DNA of 62,446 bases from Clostridia bacterium. GTDB taxonomy: Bacteria; Bacillota; Clostridia; Oscillospirales; CAG-272. Shown here piece after piece: positions 15,968 to 23,190 of the stretch (the first letter of the stretch is position 1; each line of letters begins with the position of its first letter). The translations under genes were made by a program, and so were the position numbers. The notes beneath the pieces are model-generated. The model ran no database searches and was not told where the DNA came from. It saw only the letters and a program-made list of their open reading frames with translations. The DNA lies in the NCBI GenBank assembly GCA_017536635.1, contig JAFXHA010000039.1, positions 1 to 62,446 of the forward strand. The letters run 5' to 3'.

Positions 15968-16468
15968 ATCATTATGTTTCTTTGCACATTTTGCGCGATA
16001 TATAACGAATGCCGCGAAAAATACAGATATTCCTATCAGTGCGCCGAGAACGTCGAGCAGGGCGTCGGAGACCTGCGGTGCGCGTCCCTCTGAGCCGAAT
16101 TGCAGAAACTCGTCGATGATCGCGACGGCTGTGCATACGGCTGCGGCGGGGATAAGCTTAAGCACGGTACGAAGCGGAGAATAGCTGCGGTCAACTCGAA
16201 GCAGAAGCGCGAGCGCAAGCGAGAGAAATACTCCGAGAAGCGCAAACTCCGCAATATGCGCGAGATTACGCACAAGTGCGTGGGATACGTGATTTTTGAA
16301 TCCGAGCGCATCGGTAACGTCGTTTACCAGCTCGTAGACCGACGAGCTCTGCTCGCTTGATTCTGCACCGTTTTTGAGCGAGTTTGAAAAAATAAAGACA
16401 ACGCACACCAAAGCGAGCGTCAAAGATATTATGAGAAGTACAAGTCTTTTCGTGTTAAAGAATGTCAA
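15950..16468 (-). CDS. VanZ-like family membrane protein
   Basis: The protein has four predicted membrane helices: LVLLIISLTLALVCVVFIF, then NLAHIAEFALLGVFLSLALALLL, IPAAAVCTAVAIIDEFLQF and LLDVLGALIGISVFFAAFVI. It carries the VanZ signatures FSNSLKNGAESSEQSSSV and RNLAHIAEFALLG, and ends in EFLQFGSEGRAPQVSDALLDVLG. I place the start at a TTG (16468) because GGAGG lies 8 bp upstream and the reading then begins just before the first helix; the upstream ATG would add 28 residues with no ribosome binding site. VanZ itself raises teicoplanin resistance, but most relatives have no known role. Confidence 0.83.
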   Translation of the reverse strand: MTFFNTKRLVLLIISLTLALVCVVFIFSNSLKNGAESSEQSSSVYELVNDVTDALGFKNHVSHALVRNLAHIAEFALLGVFLSLALALLLRVDRSYSPLRTVLKLIPAAAVCTAVAIIDEFLQFGSEGRAPQVSDALLDVLGALIGISVFFAAFVIYRAKCAKKHNDETASA

Positions 16469-16630
16469 AGAAAAAACCTCCGTTAAATTTTCAATTCGGT
16501 ATTGAAAAATAATCAATTTCGTGGTACAATATATTAGCAAATCGGGTTGCATAAGATTATTTTATCAAAAACAGGGAAAAATAGCAACACTTATCTGCAA
16601 AAAAGAAAGTAACATTTTAATGAATACCAC

Positions 16631-16705
16631 GCCTGCATAGTTAAATGGATATAACAAACCCCTCCTAAGGGTTAGTTATGGGTTCGATTCCCGTTGCGGG
16701 TGCCA
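16631..16705 (+). tRNA. tRNA-Arg (CCT anticodon)
   Basis: A full cloverleaf of 75 nt. The acceptor GCCTGCA pairs with TGCGGGT, the anticodon loop contains CTCCTAA, the T arm is GGTTCGATTCC, and the 3' GCCA is encoded. Its last bases form the start of a perfect 21-bp hairpin (16700-16745). Confidence 0.95.
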
Positions 16706-16745
16706 TTGGAAAAGGGGCTCAACCGAGCCCCTTTTCCAATGGCAC
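16700..16745. terminator. Perfect 21-bp hairpin that mirrors the tRNA-Arg 3' end
   Basis: Bases 16700-16720 start inside the tRNA acceptor (GTGCCATTGG) and pair perfectly with 16725-16745 around the loop AACC. The second arm therefore contains the reverse complement of the tRNA 3' end. It can act as a terminator but is far longer than needed. Confidence 0.8.
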
Positions 16746-17039
16746 ATGCACGGCGAACCCATCTCTGCAAGTGAAGCGCAGCAGATGTGGGTTCGCATCT
16801 TGCGAGTAAAGCCGACCTGAGCTTGCTCAAGGTCGCTACGAGCAAAGATATTCGCCGAAGGCGAAATTCCCGTTTTTAAAGGGGCTCAACCGAGCCCCTT
16901 TTCCAATGGCACCCGCACGGCGACCCCATCTCTGCAAGCGAAGCGCAGCAGATGTGGGTTCGCATCTTGCGAGTAAAGCCGACCTGAGCTTGCTCGAGGT
17001 CGCTACGAGCAAAGATATTCGCCGAAGGCGAAATTCCCG
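16714..17039. repeat. Tandem duplication (167-bp period) carrying family A repeats
   Basis: Unit 1 begins at GGGGCTC 16714 and unit 2 at GGGGCTC 16881. Each contains a GGGGCTCAACCGAGCCCC hairpin, the inverted tRNA-end sequence CCAATGGCAC, a CATCTCTGC...GCAGATG hairpin and the family A core (16789-16871 and 16956-17038). The units differ at only a few positions. This fills the 467 bp between the tRNA and the next gene; short frames across it are not credible genes. Confidence 0.85.
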
Positions 17040-17052
17040 CAATGCTTGCCAA

Positions 17053-17083
17053 AAAGCCGAGCACACAGTCGCTCGGCTTTTTT
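17053..17083. terminator. Hairpin after the repeat tandem
   Basis: AAAGCCGAGC pairs with GCTCGGCTTT around ACACAGTC, followed by T-rich sequence. Confidence 0.7.
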
Positions 17084-17108
17084 ATTACCTCATATTTCCA
17101 TAATAGTC

Positions 17109-17137
17109 TTGACACGTGTAGAAAAAAGGTATATAAT
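17109..17137 (+). promoter_or_regulatory. Promoter of the OB-fold-like lipoprotein
   Basis: TTGACA (17109-17114), a 17-bp spacer and TATAAT (17132-17137), a consensus match. Confidence 0.85.
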
Positions 17138-17171
17138 GTCATTATAACAAAAAACCATGTGAGGTATAGCT

Positions 17172-19262
17172 ATGAAAAACACAAAACTTGTGCGTCTGCT
17201 TGCGCTTCTTATGGCGCTTCTGATGCTCGCATCCCTTGCTCTCGCATCCTGTGCGAACACCGGTGATTCCGATGAATCGTCCGACACGACCGAAACCACC
17301 GCCGGAACCACCGCCGGAACCACGGCTGAAACTACCGGTAGCGAAAAGTATGACGTTATCACCATCGCTAAGGCACTTGAGCTTTGCGGCGCGTCCGGCA
17401 ACGTTACTACCGAGCGTTACTACATTCGCGGAACCATCAAATCGGTAACCAACGCGCAGTACGGCACTATGGTCATCGAGGACGAGACCGGCTCTATTTC
17501 CGTGTACGGCACGTACAGTGCTGACGGCTCCATCGGCTATGCCAACTTTGAATACAAGCCCGTTAAGGGCGACGAGGTCCTTCTCCACTGTATCCTTCAG
17601 AATTACAACGGTACTAAGGAAGTAAAGAACGCTCGCCTTATCGAGTACACGAATAACCAGGGCAAAGTTGACGTTTCGAATTATACCGCTGCAAGCATTG
17701 CCGAGGCAAGAGCGGCAGAGAAGGGCGCAACGCTCAAGGTTGACGGTGTTGTAGCCCGCATTACCTACGCTGACGGAATGAAGCCCAACGGCTTTATCCT
17801 CGTTGACGAGACCGCCTCTATCTACGTTTACGACGGCGACGTTGCGCAGAGATTGAAGATAGGCAACAAGGTAGAGATCGCCGGAACAAAGGATTATTGG
17901 ATACTTGATTCCGAGCAGAACAATGCTGCTAAGTTCGGATACAAGGGCGCTAACCAGCTTACTGACGTTACTCTCGTTTCCAATGACAATAAGACCGATA
18001 ACGATTTTGATAAGACCTGGATCACGAGCGCAACAGTAAAAGACATTATCAATACACCTGTTACCGAGGACATTACTGCTAAGATATTCAAGGTAACCGC
18101 GCTCGTTAAGAAGGTTCCGGGAAGCAACTTTGTAAATTACTACTTCTTTGATCTCGATGGCGAAACGGGTGCTTATACCTATACTCAGTGCAGCGGAAGC
18201 GATTTTGCTTGGCTCGATGCCTTCGACGGCAAGATCTGCACCGTATATCTTACTGCGCTCAACGCAAAATCCACGGCAACCGACTGCTACTTCAGACTTC
18301 TTCCCGTTGCGGTTTACGATGAGAATTTCACATTTGATCTTGCTGATACCGCGGAGCACGTTATGGATTATTACGTGCTTGATCAGTTCAAGACCGAATA
18401 TACCGGCAATCCCCAGACCGAGCTTATAACCTCGGTTTCCTCCGAGCTTCTCGGATTCGAGAACGCAACCGTTTCCTACTCGTCGAGCAATACCGACGTA
18501 GTTAAGTTTACCGAGGCGGACGGAAAGCTTATCCTCGAGTGCCTTGATTCAGGTGCGGCTACTGTAACCGTTACCGTAACCTACAACGGAGCACCTCTTG
18601 TAAAGACACTTGATATCACCGTTTCCACGGTTGACGTTCACGGCAATACCGTCAAGAGCGCTATTGACGCAGAGCTTGACACAACGGTTACTATTGAGGG
18701 CATCGTAGGTCCTTCGGTCGTAAACAAGAGCGCATTCTATCTTATCGATAACACGGGCGTTATCGCGGTTGTCGTAAAGGATGCCGCTATATTCAAGGAG
18801 ATCGAGGTAGGACAGAAGGTAGTTATCGAGGGTAAGCGTAATAACGGCGATGGCGACCATACAAGCCAGACCTGTATCACCGATGCCGTAATCAAAGCAA
18901 ACTACTACGGTAATTACGAATATGACACGAGCACGTTTATCACGGGTAAGACGCTTGCTGACTTTGCGGCTATCAGCTATACGCCCGATTCGGCTACAAC
19001 CGTTTACGTTCTTAACGCTACTGTCAAAAAGGGAGGAAATGCTTACTATACGAACTACGAGATAGTATCCGGTCAGACCAAGGTGTTGCTTTATTGCTCA
19101 AGCGGAAATCAGTATTCCTTCCTCGAGCAGTTCGACGGACAGGAGGTAACTCTTGAGGTAGCTCCTTGTAACTGGAACGATAAAGGAGCTAAGGCTTGCG
19201 TTCTTTCGGTTATTACCCAGGAAGGCAAGATCATAAATATGCTTAACTTTAATGCTAAGTGA
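17172..19262 (+). CDS. Lipoprotein with repeated OB-fold-like domains
   Basis: This is a large (696 aa) surface lipoprotein. A signal peptide with lipobox LALASC (Cys27) is followed by a Ser/Thr/Glu-rich linker containing three TAGTTAG-like repeats to about residue 57. The rest is built of modules that resemble OB folds: RGTIKSVTNAQYGTMVIEDETG near residue 78, LKVDGVVARITYADGMKPNGFILVDETA-type sequence near 190, another near 295, VTIEGIVGPSVVNKSAFYLIDNTG near 510 and a last one near 610. A bacterial Ig-like segment (residues 420-490, VSYSSSNTDVVKF) lies between. No catalytic motif is visible; binding of a glycan or other surface ligand is a guess. Confidence 0.75.
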   Translation: MKNTKLVRLLALLMALLMLASLALASCANTGDSDESSDTTETTAGTTAGTTAETTGSEKYDVITIAKALELCGASGNVTTERYYIRGTIKSVTNAQYGTMVIEDETGSISVYGTYSADGSIGYANFEYKPVKGDEVLLHCILQNYNGTKEVKNARLIEYTNNQGKVDVSNYTAASIAEARAAEKGATLKVDGVVARITYADGMKPNGFILVDETASIYVYDGDVAQRLKIGNKVEIAGTKDYWILDSEQNNAAKFGYKGANQLTDVTLVSNDNKTDNDFDKTWITSATVKDIINTPVTEDITAKIFKVTALVKKVPGSNFVNYYFFDLDGETGAYTYTQCSGSDFAWLDAFDGKICTVYLTALNAKSTATDCYFRLLPVAVYDENFTFDLADTAEHVMDYYVLDQFKTEYTGNPQTELITSVSSELLGFENATVSYSSSNTDVVKFTEADGKLILECLDSGAATVTVTVTYNGAPLVKTLDITVSTVDVHGNTVKSAIDAELDTTVTIEGIVGPSVVNKSAFYLIDNTGVIAVVVKDAAIFKEIEVGQKVVIEGKRNNGDGDHTSQTCITDAVIKANYYGNYEYDTSTFITGKTLADFAAISYTPDSATTVYVLNATVKKGGNAYYTNYEIVSGQTKVLLYCSSGNQYSFLEQFDGQEVTLEVAPCNWNDKGAKACVLSVITQEGKIINMLNFNAK

Positions 19263-19271
19263 TAAATAAAA

Positions 19272-19300
19272 AGCAAGGGGCGAGAGCCCCTTGTTTTTTT
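19272..19300. terminator. Terminator after the OB-fold-like lipoprotein
   Basis: AAGCAAGGGGC and GCCCCTTG form a stem with T7; it is shared with the convergent PHP gene. Confidence 0.85.
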
Positions 19301-20138
19301 ATGTCAAGCTTTTTAAAATATTGCACCATTCGTAAGGGATTTGCAGGTTTCCTTTGCCGATGCCAAGACTGATATCCGGCTTGTGAGCTCCGTGGAAGTC
19401 GCTTCCACCGCTGCGGGCAAGGCCGAAGCGCTCGGCAAGCTCAAGCGAGAGCGCGGTGGTCCTTTCGTCGTACAGGGAATAATAACATTCCATACCTTTA
19501 AGCCCTTGCGCTTTCGCTGACGGCAAGAATTCGACGAGCTCGCGCTCGCAAAGATTCAAAAACGGGTGCGCCAGCACGGGAACGGCATCCATGGAGTTTA
19601 TCACGCCTATCATTTCCCAAACTGTTGTGCGCTGAGGATCCTTGTAATGACCTGCAGAGCGAGAGAGCAGGGTATCGAACGCGTGCTTTATTGAAAGAGT
19701 GTAGCCTTTTTCGGTCAGCGCCGCCGCGATATGCGCGCGATTTATCTGACCGTTCGGAGTTTTTTGCTTTATCTCGTCGTAATCAAGAACAACGCCGACC
19801 TTGGAAAGAGAATGGATCAACTCAATATTACTTTGCTCCTTGCGCTTGTTGGATAGGGCTGTCATTTCCGATATTTGAGCAAAATACCTCGGGGAGATGA
19901 AAAGCCCGAGCAGATGCAGCTCCTTGCCGTTAAGATCGACAGAGAATTCCGCGCCCGTTACCGCTTCGATGGTCTTTCCTTGAGCTGCAGACAGAAAATC
20001 GGGCAGACCGTCAACCGTATTATGATCGCAAAGCGCCACGGCAGACAATCCTATATTTATCGCGGAGTCGATTATTTCGGCGGGGGTAAATGTTCCGTCC
20101 GAGAAGACCGAATGTGTGTGAAGATCACAAATTTTCAT
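19299..20138 (-). CDS. PHP-domain phosphoesterase
   Basis: The PHP motifs are complete: DLHTHSVFSDGTFTP at the N-terminus, ALCDHNTVDG, GAEFSVDLNGKELHLLGL, VLAHPFLN and the C-terminal GGSDFHGAHKPDISLG. These supply the His/Asp/Glu ligands of a trinuclear metal site. At 279 aa it is similar to TrpH/YciV-type enzymes that hydrolyse nucleoside 3',5'-bisphosphates or trim 5' ends of RNA. The exact substrate is uncertain. It is a single gene with its own promoter, convergent with the lipoprotein. Confidence 0.87.
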   Translation of the reverse strand: MKICDLHTHSVFSDGTFTPAEIIDSAINIGLSAVALCDHNTVDGLPDFLSAAQGKTIEAVTGAEFSVDLNGKELHLLGLFISPRYFAQISEMTALSNKRKEQSNIELIHSLSKVGVVLDYDEIKQKTPNGQINRAHIAAALTEKGYTLSIKHAFDTLLSRSAGHYKDPQRTTVWEMIGVINSMDAVPVLAHPFLNLCERELVEFLPSAKAQGLKGMECYYSLYDERTTALSLELAERFGLARSGGSDFHGAHKPDISLGIGKGNLQIPYEWCNILKSLT

Positions 20139-20170
20139 ACGTTTTAATTCCTTGTGCTTTTGATAATCTT

Positions 20171-20199
20171 ATTATAACACGAAATATAAAAAAAGACAA
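20171..20199 (-). promoter_or_regulatory. Promoter of the PHP gene
   Basis: On the minus strand, TTGTCT (20199-20194), a 17-bp spacer and TATAAT (20176-20171). Confidence 0.65.
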
Positions 20200-20215
20200 G
20201 ATGGGAATTTTGCGA

Positions 20216-20340
20216 GGTTCGAATCAATAAGATTCAAGGAACCCTGCATACGCCGATTGACAAGTATATATATAATGCGTCTTGGCGTATGCACAACGAA
20301 TTTTCGCATTGGCGAAAATTCATGGGGTTCGAATCAATAA
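20216..20340. repeat. Small element with 15-bp direct repeats and two hairpins
   Basis: GGTTCGAATCAATAA occurs at 20216-20230 and 20326-20340. Between them are inverted repeats GCATACGCC/GGCGTATGC (20246-20254, 20284-20292) and GAATTTTCGC/GCGAAAATTC (20298-20307, 20312-20321). The direct repeats resemble a tRNA T arm. The element lies just beyond the tRNA-Arg(ACG) terminator and fills most of the 20139-20388 gap. No gene is visible in it. Confidence 0.65.
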
Positions 20341-20347
20341 AGCTATA

Positions 20348-20386
20348 CAAAATAAAAACGCACCGTGTGAACACGGTGCATTTTTA
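20348..20386 (-). terminator. Terminator of tRNA-Arg(ACG)
   Basis: GCACCGTGT and ACACGGTGC form a hairpin flanked by A-rich and T-rich tracts, placed right after the tRNA 3' end on the minus strand. Confidence 0.8.
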
Positions 20387-20388
20387 TT

Positions 20389-20465
20389 TGGCACGCCGTA
20401 AGGGATTCGAACCCCCGACCTTTTGGTTCGTAGCCAAACACTCTATCCAGCTGAGCTAACGGCGC
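20389..20465 (-). tRNA. tRNA-Arg (ACG anticodon)
   Basis: A 77-nt cloverleaf on the minus strand. The acceptor GCGCCGT pairs with ACGGCGT, the D arm is AGCTCAGCTGGAT, the anticodon loop is CTACGAA, the T arm contains GGGTTCGAATCCC, and CCA is encoded. Confidence 0.97.
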
Positions 20466-20491
20466 ATACACAATTTCTTGCGTACCCGTAT

Positions 20492-20520
20492 ATGATAGCA
20501 CACTTTTTTTGATTTGTCAA
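20492..20520 (-). promoter_or_regulatory. Promoter of tRNA-Arg(ACG)
   Basis: On the minus strand, TTGACA (20520-20515), a 17-bp spacer and TATCAT (20497-20492). Confidence 0.7.
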
Positions 20521-20549
20521 GAGCTTTTTGGTTTATTTTTTAAGAATTT

Positions 20550-21224
20550 TTATGCTTTGGAGTGCTCGCGCAGAATGTATATTTTATCTATTTTCAACTC
20601 ATCAAGTATTTTTACTGATTTTTTCGCTTCCCCTTTGTCGTTGGATATTATGGCGATGGCGCTTTTTTCGTTTGATCGGCATACCTTGGATATTTCATTT
20701 GCTAACTCTGTGGTGCCTATGATTGAGCTTTTTATTCCCGTGCCGAGATAGCGTAATTTTTCGAAGTCAAAGCATATAAAATCAAATCGAGAGCGTTGAG
20801 GAAAATTGTAAAGCATCATTGGCGAATCGATACAGATCCCTTTTTCGATGAATCCGTTGAACTCTCGTCCCTCACTTTCAAGCTCGCAGAAGGCTTCCTT
20901 TATAATATCTGCACACATGTCAAGATCGTTGGGGGTTGAAATTCCCGTGCAGAGCAGGGAAAACTGTCCCCAAACGCTCGCTCGGTATATAGCCCTTATC
21001 CGCGAGCGAAAGATCGCCGATCGCTCGCTGTGCGTTGGATCAAATCGAGCTACGGCGGTTATAGGAGATCCTAAGAAGGAATCGGCAATATCGCAAAAGA
21101 ACTCATATGCGCGATCTTCCGAACAGAGAGTATCGAGTTCCTCTCCGGTGAGGTGTCCGATAGGGGATAGATCGTCTTGCGAAAGCTCGGAATTCTCTAT
21201 TTTTGTGCTTAAAAAAATCACCAT
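20550..21224 (-). CDS. Degenerate PTS enzyme I C-terminal-domain-like protein
   Basis: At 224 aa this corresponds only to the PEP-binding TIM barrel of enzyme I of the sugar phosphotransferase system. The segment FRSRIRAIYRASVWGQFSLLCTGIS parallels the enzyme I pattern F-x-x-Q-L-R-A-I-L-R-A-S-x-x-G, and GFIEKGICIDSPMMLYNF parallels the G-x-M-I-E-x-P-x-A strand. The N-terminal HPr-binding and histidine domains are absent. The catalytic Cys loop (C-G-E-x-A-G-D) is replaced by IISNDKGEA, and the PEP-binding N-D-L-x-Q segment is missing. It is therefore unlikely to transfer phosphate and may be a regulatory or scaffolding relic. No PTS gene is nearby. The start has a weak ribosome binding site. 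The family call rests on motif alignment by eye. Confidence 0.6.
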   Translation of the reverse strand: MVIFLSTKIENSELSQDDLSPIGHLTGEELDTLCSEDRAYEFFCDIADSFLGSPITAVARFDPTHSERSAIFRSRIRAIYRASVWGQFSLLCTGISTPNDLDMCADIIKEAFCELESEGREFNGFIEKGICIDSPMMLYNFPQRSRFDFICFDFEKLRYLGTGIKSSIIGTTELANEISKVCRSNEKSAIAIISNDKGEAKKSVKILDELKIDKIYILREHSKA

Positions 21225-21239
21225 TTTATACCGCCATAT

Positions 21240-21276
21240 GCCTAAATATACGTAAATATTTTTAGGCGTTTTGCCT
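21240..21276. promoter_or_regulatory. Palindromic sequence upstream of the enzyme I-like gene
   Basis: GCCTAAA (21240-21246) pairs with TTTAGGC (21261-21267) across an AT-rich TACGTA centre. A second short repeat, AGGC-GTTTT-GCCT, overlaps it. It lies directly before the enzyme I-like start and could be an operator. Confidence 0.35.
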
Positions 21277-21346
21277 ATCTTTATGCGCGCCTTTTTGTCG
21301 ATGTGTACAAATTATTTTTGAATATGTAAATTTTATGAAAAACTGC

Positions 21347-21375
21347 TTTACAAACTCCGATTTTATTGTTATAAT
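21347..21375 (+). promoter_or_regulatory. Promoter of solute-binding lipoprotein 1
   Basis: TTTACA (21347-21352), a 17-bp spacer and TATAAT (21370-21375). Confidence 0.75.
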
Positions 21376-21413
21376 AACTAATACCAATATATAATTCTAT
21401 TTTGGAGGTAAAA

Positions 21414-23120
21414 ATGTTTAAGAGAATTTTGGCGCTGGTTTTGGCACTTCTTATGCTTACCGCCGTATTTGTAGGCTGTAGCAAGAAAAGGAAGACCAAC
21501 ATAGGCGAAACGTCTACAAGCGGCACGACTGCGGCAACCACTAAGGATGACGATTCGGAAGAGCCCGGCGACGATTCCGAGGAGACTGAGGAATCTACCG
21601 AGAGAGAAACGATCAATATTGACGAGACAAACGCCGATATGACTAAAGACGGCGAAGTCAACGATACTGCACCGGCAGACGAATGGGATATCAAGTATAT
21701 TCTCAACCCTGATAACTGGGAAGATTCTGATATTCCCGAGGAGGTTGATTATGAGGGCTATGAGTTTACCGTTTTGGCTGACTCTAACACGGGAAATAAG
21801 ATAAGCCAGTGTGAGTTCCTCGTTGAATCTGACGGCGAGCTTATCAAGGAAAAGGTAGCTGAGCGTAGAAAATACGTAGAAGAGTATCTTGGAATTTCGT
21901 TTAACATAGTTGAATATGAGGGCGGATACGGTAATATGGAAGGCTTTGCGTCTGAGATTGAGGCTGCATCCGGCGCAGGAACCCCTTACGATCTTTCGGT
22001 CTCCTACTGCCTTATCCCGCCTATAGTTGCGGCAAAGGGACTTTCGCGCGACCTTGCCGAATCCGAAAATCTTAACCTTTATGAAACCAAAAAGCCCTAT
22101 TGGGGAAGCGGAATCAAGGAAGAGATCATGATCGGCGGACGTATTTTCTGGATGTCGGATAACTCCTCCTGGACCAGCGTTCGTTCTATGACCTGTATCT
22201 TTGTAAACGTTGATACGTTTGAGAGAGTTAACCAGGGATATACCAAGGCTCACCTTTATGAGATGGTAGACAAGAAGACCTGGACTATGGATAATCTCAT
22301 TATCCTTTCTCAGAACGCATACAGCAATACCAATACCGGTGATGAAAAGACCGAGGGCGTTGACAATGGCGACGAGTTTGGTCTTGCTACGGCTGTAGGT
22401 ATGGCACGTGTAGACCTCTGGCTCTACGGAGCAGGTCTCAGATATACTGAGCTTAACAATAAGGGTACTTACGACTGGACGCTTGAAAAGCCTGTTCACG
22501 TAGAATTTATCAACTGGTGGCAGGAAAAGATCCAGAATGACGATGACGTTTTGTCTAAGAACCCCGAGAATGTGTTGGTGGAGGAAGGCAGAGCTATGTT
22601 TATGCACGCTCCCGTGCTTGTTACCGAATCTAACCTCGAGTATAACTTCACCGTTCTTCCTATGCCCTTCTACAAGACCGACGTAAAGAACAACTATTCC
22701 ACGTCACTTTGCAATATGTATGGATCGTGGCTTATTCCCAAGGCTACCAAGACCGAGGCGTTTGAGCGCTCCGCAACCGTTCTCGAGGTTCTTGCAGCAG
22801 GCGGTAACATGTATCTTGCTCCCGCATATTTCGAGGTATACCTTAAGAGACAGGTAGCAACGGCTGACCTTGATATGATGAGAATGTTTAACGTTATCCG
22901 TAACTCCATCGTATTTGACCTTGGATATCTCTACGGCTCTTCGTTGCTCGTTGAGAATCTTGCAGGTAACGGTATTTACGACGAGCCCTTCCTGGCTCTC
23001 CGTAGACTCTGGACAGGCGGAAGTAGTAGTTATTCTAACATAACTACCGTTTGGGCTCAGATAAAGGGCACTGCAACCACTAAGCTTAACAATCTTATGG
23101 TCGATATCCTTGACTATTGA
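21414..23120 (+). CDS. Extracellular solute-binding lipoprotein, paralogue 1
   Basis: A 568-residue lipoprotein: signal peptide MFKRILALVLALLML, lipobox VFVGC (Cys22), then a Thr/Asp/Glu-rich linker to about residue 90. The remainder resembles family 1 sugar-binding proteins of ABC importers (KEEIMIGGRIFWMSDNSSW, EGRAMFMHAPVLVTES, SWLIPKATKTEAFERS). It presumably captures oligosaccharides at the membrane. The start at 21414 follows GGAGG. Two close paralogues lie at 39188 and 42027; all end in the same motif NNLMVDILDY or a near copy. No permease or ATPase gene adjoins any of them. It is monocistronic with its own promoter and terminator. Confidence 0.85.
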   Translation: MFKRILALVLALLMLTAVFVGCSKKRKTNIGETSTSGTTAATTKDDDSEEPGDDSEETEESTERETINIDETNADMTKDGEVNDTAPADEWDIKYILNPDNWEDSDIPEEVDYEGYEFTVLADSNTGNKISQCEFLVESDGELIKEKVAERRKYVEEYLGISFNIVEYEGGYGNMEGFASEIEAASGAGTPYDLSVSYCLIPPIVAAKGLSRDLAESENLNLYETKKPYWGSGIKEEIMIGGRIFWMSDNSSWTSVRSMTCIFVNVDTFERVNQGYTKAHLYEMVDKKTWTMDNLIILSQNAYSNTNTGDEKTEGVDNGDEFGLATAVGMARVDLWLYGAGLRYTELNNKGTYDWTLEKPVHVEFINWWQEKIQNDDDVLSKNPENVLVEEGRAMFMHAPVLVTESNLEYNFTVLPMPFYKTDVKNNYSTSLCNMYGSWLIPKATKTEAFERSATVLEVLAAGGNMYLAPAYFEVYLKRQVATADLDMMRMFNVIRNSIVFDLGYLYGSSLLVENLAGNGIYDEPFLALRRLWTGGSSSYSNITTVWAQIKGTATTKLNNLMVDILDY

Positions 23121-23138
23121 TCTGAACAATAACAAAAT

Positions 23139-23170
23139 AAAGCCGCAAGGAAATTTCCTTGCGGCTTTTA
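23139..23170. terminator. Bidirectional terminator between lipoprotein 1 and pfkA
   Basis: AAAGCCGCAAGGAA and TTCCTTGCGGCTTT form a long stem followed by T-rich sequence. Confidence 0.85.
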
Positions 23171-23190
23171 ATATTTAAAACGAAATTTGA

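Noticed and set aside
16836-17103. Several 65-88-codon frames across the family A tandem
   Set aside because: They arise from the repeat sequence on both strands; none has a ribosome binding site or a family match.
17142-18359. 405-codon minus-strand frame opposite the OB-fold-like lipoprotein
   Set aside because: It is a shadow of a gene with clear signal peptide, promoter and terminator on the plus strand; the antisense protein is low-complexity in character.
20216-20340. Second tRNA fragment suggested by GGTTCGAATC
   Set aside because: Only the T-arm-like decamer is present; no anticodon or acceptor arm can be folded around it.
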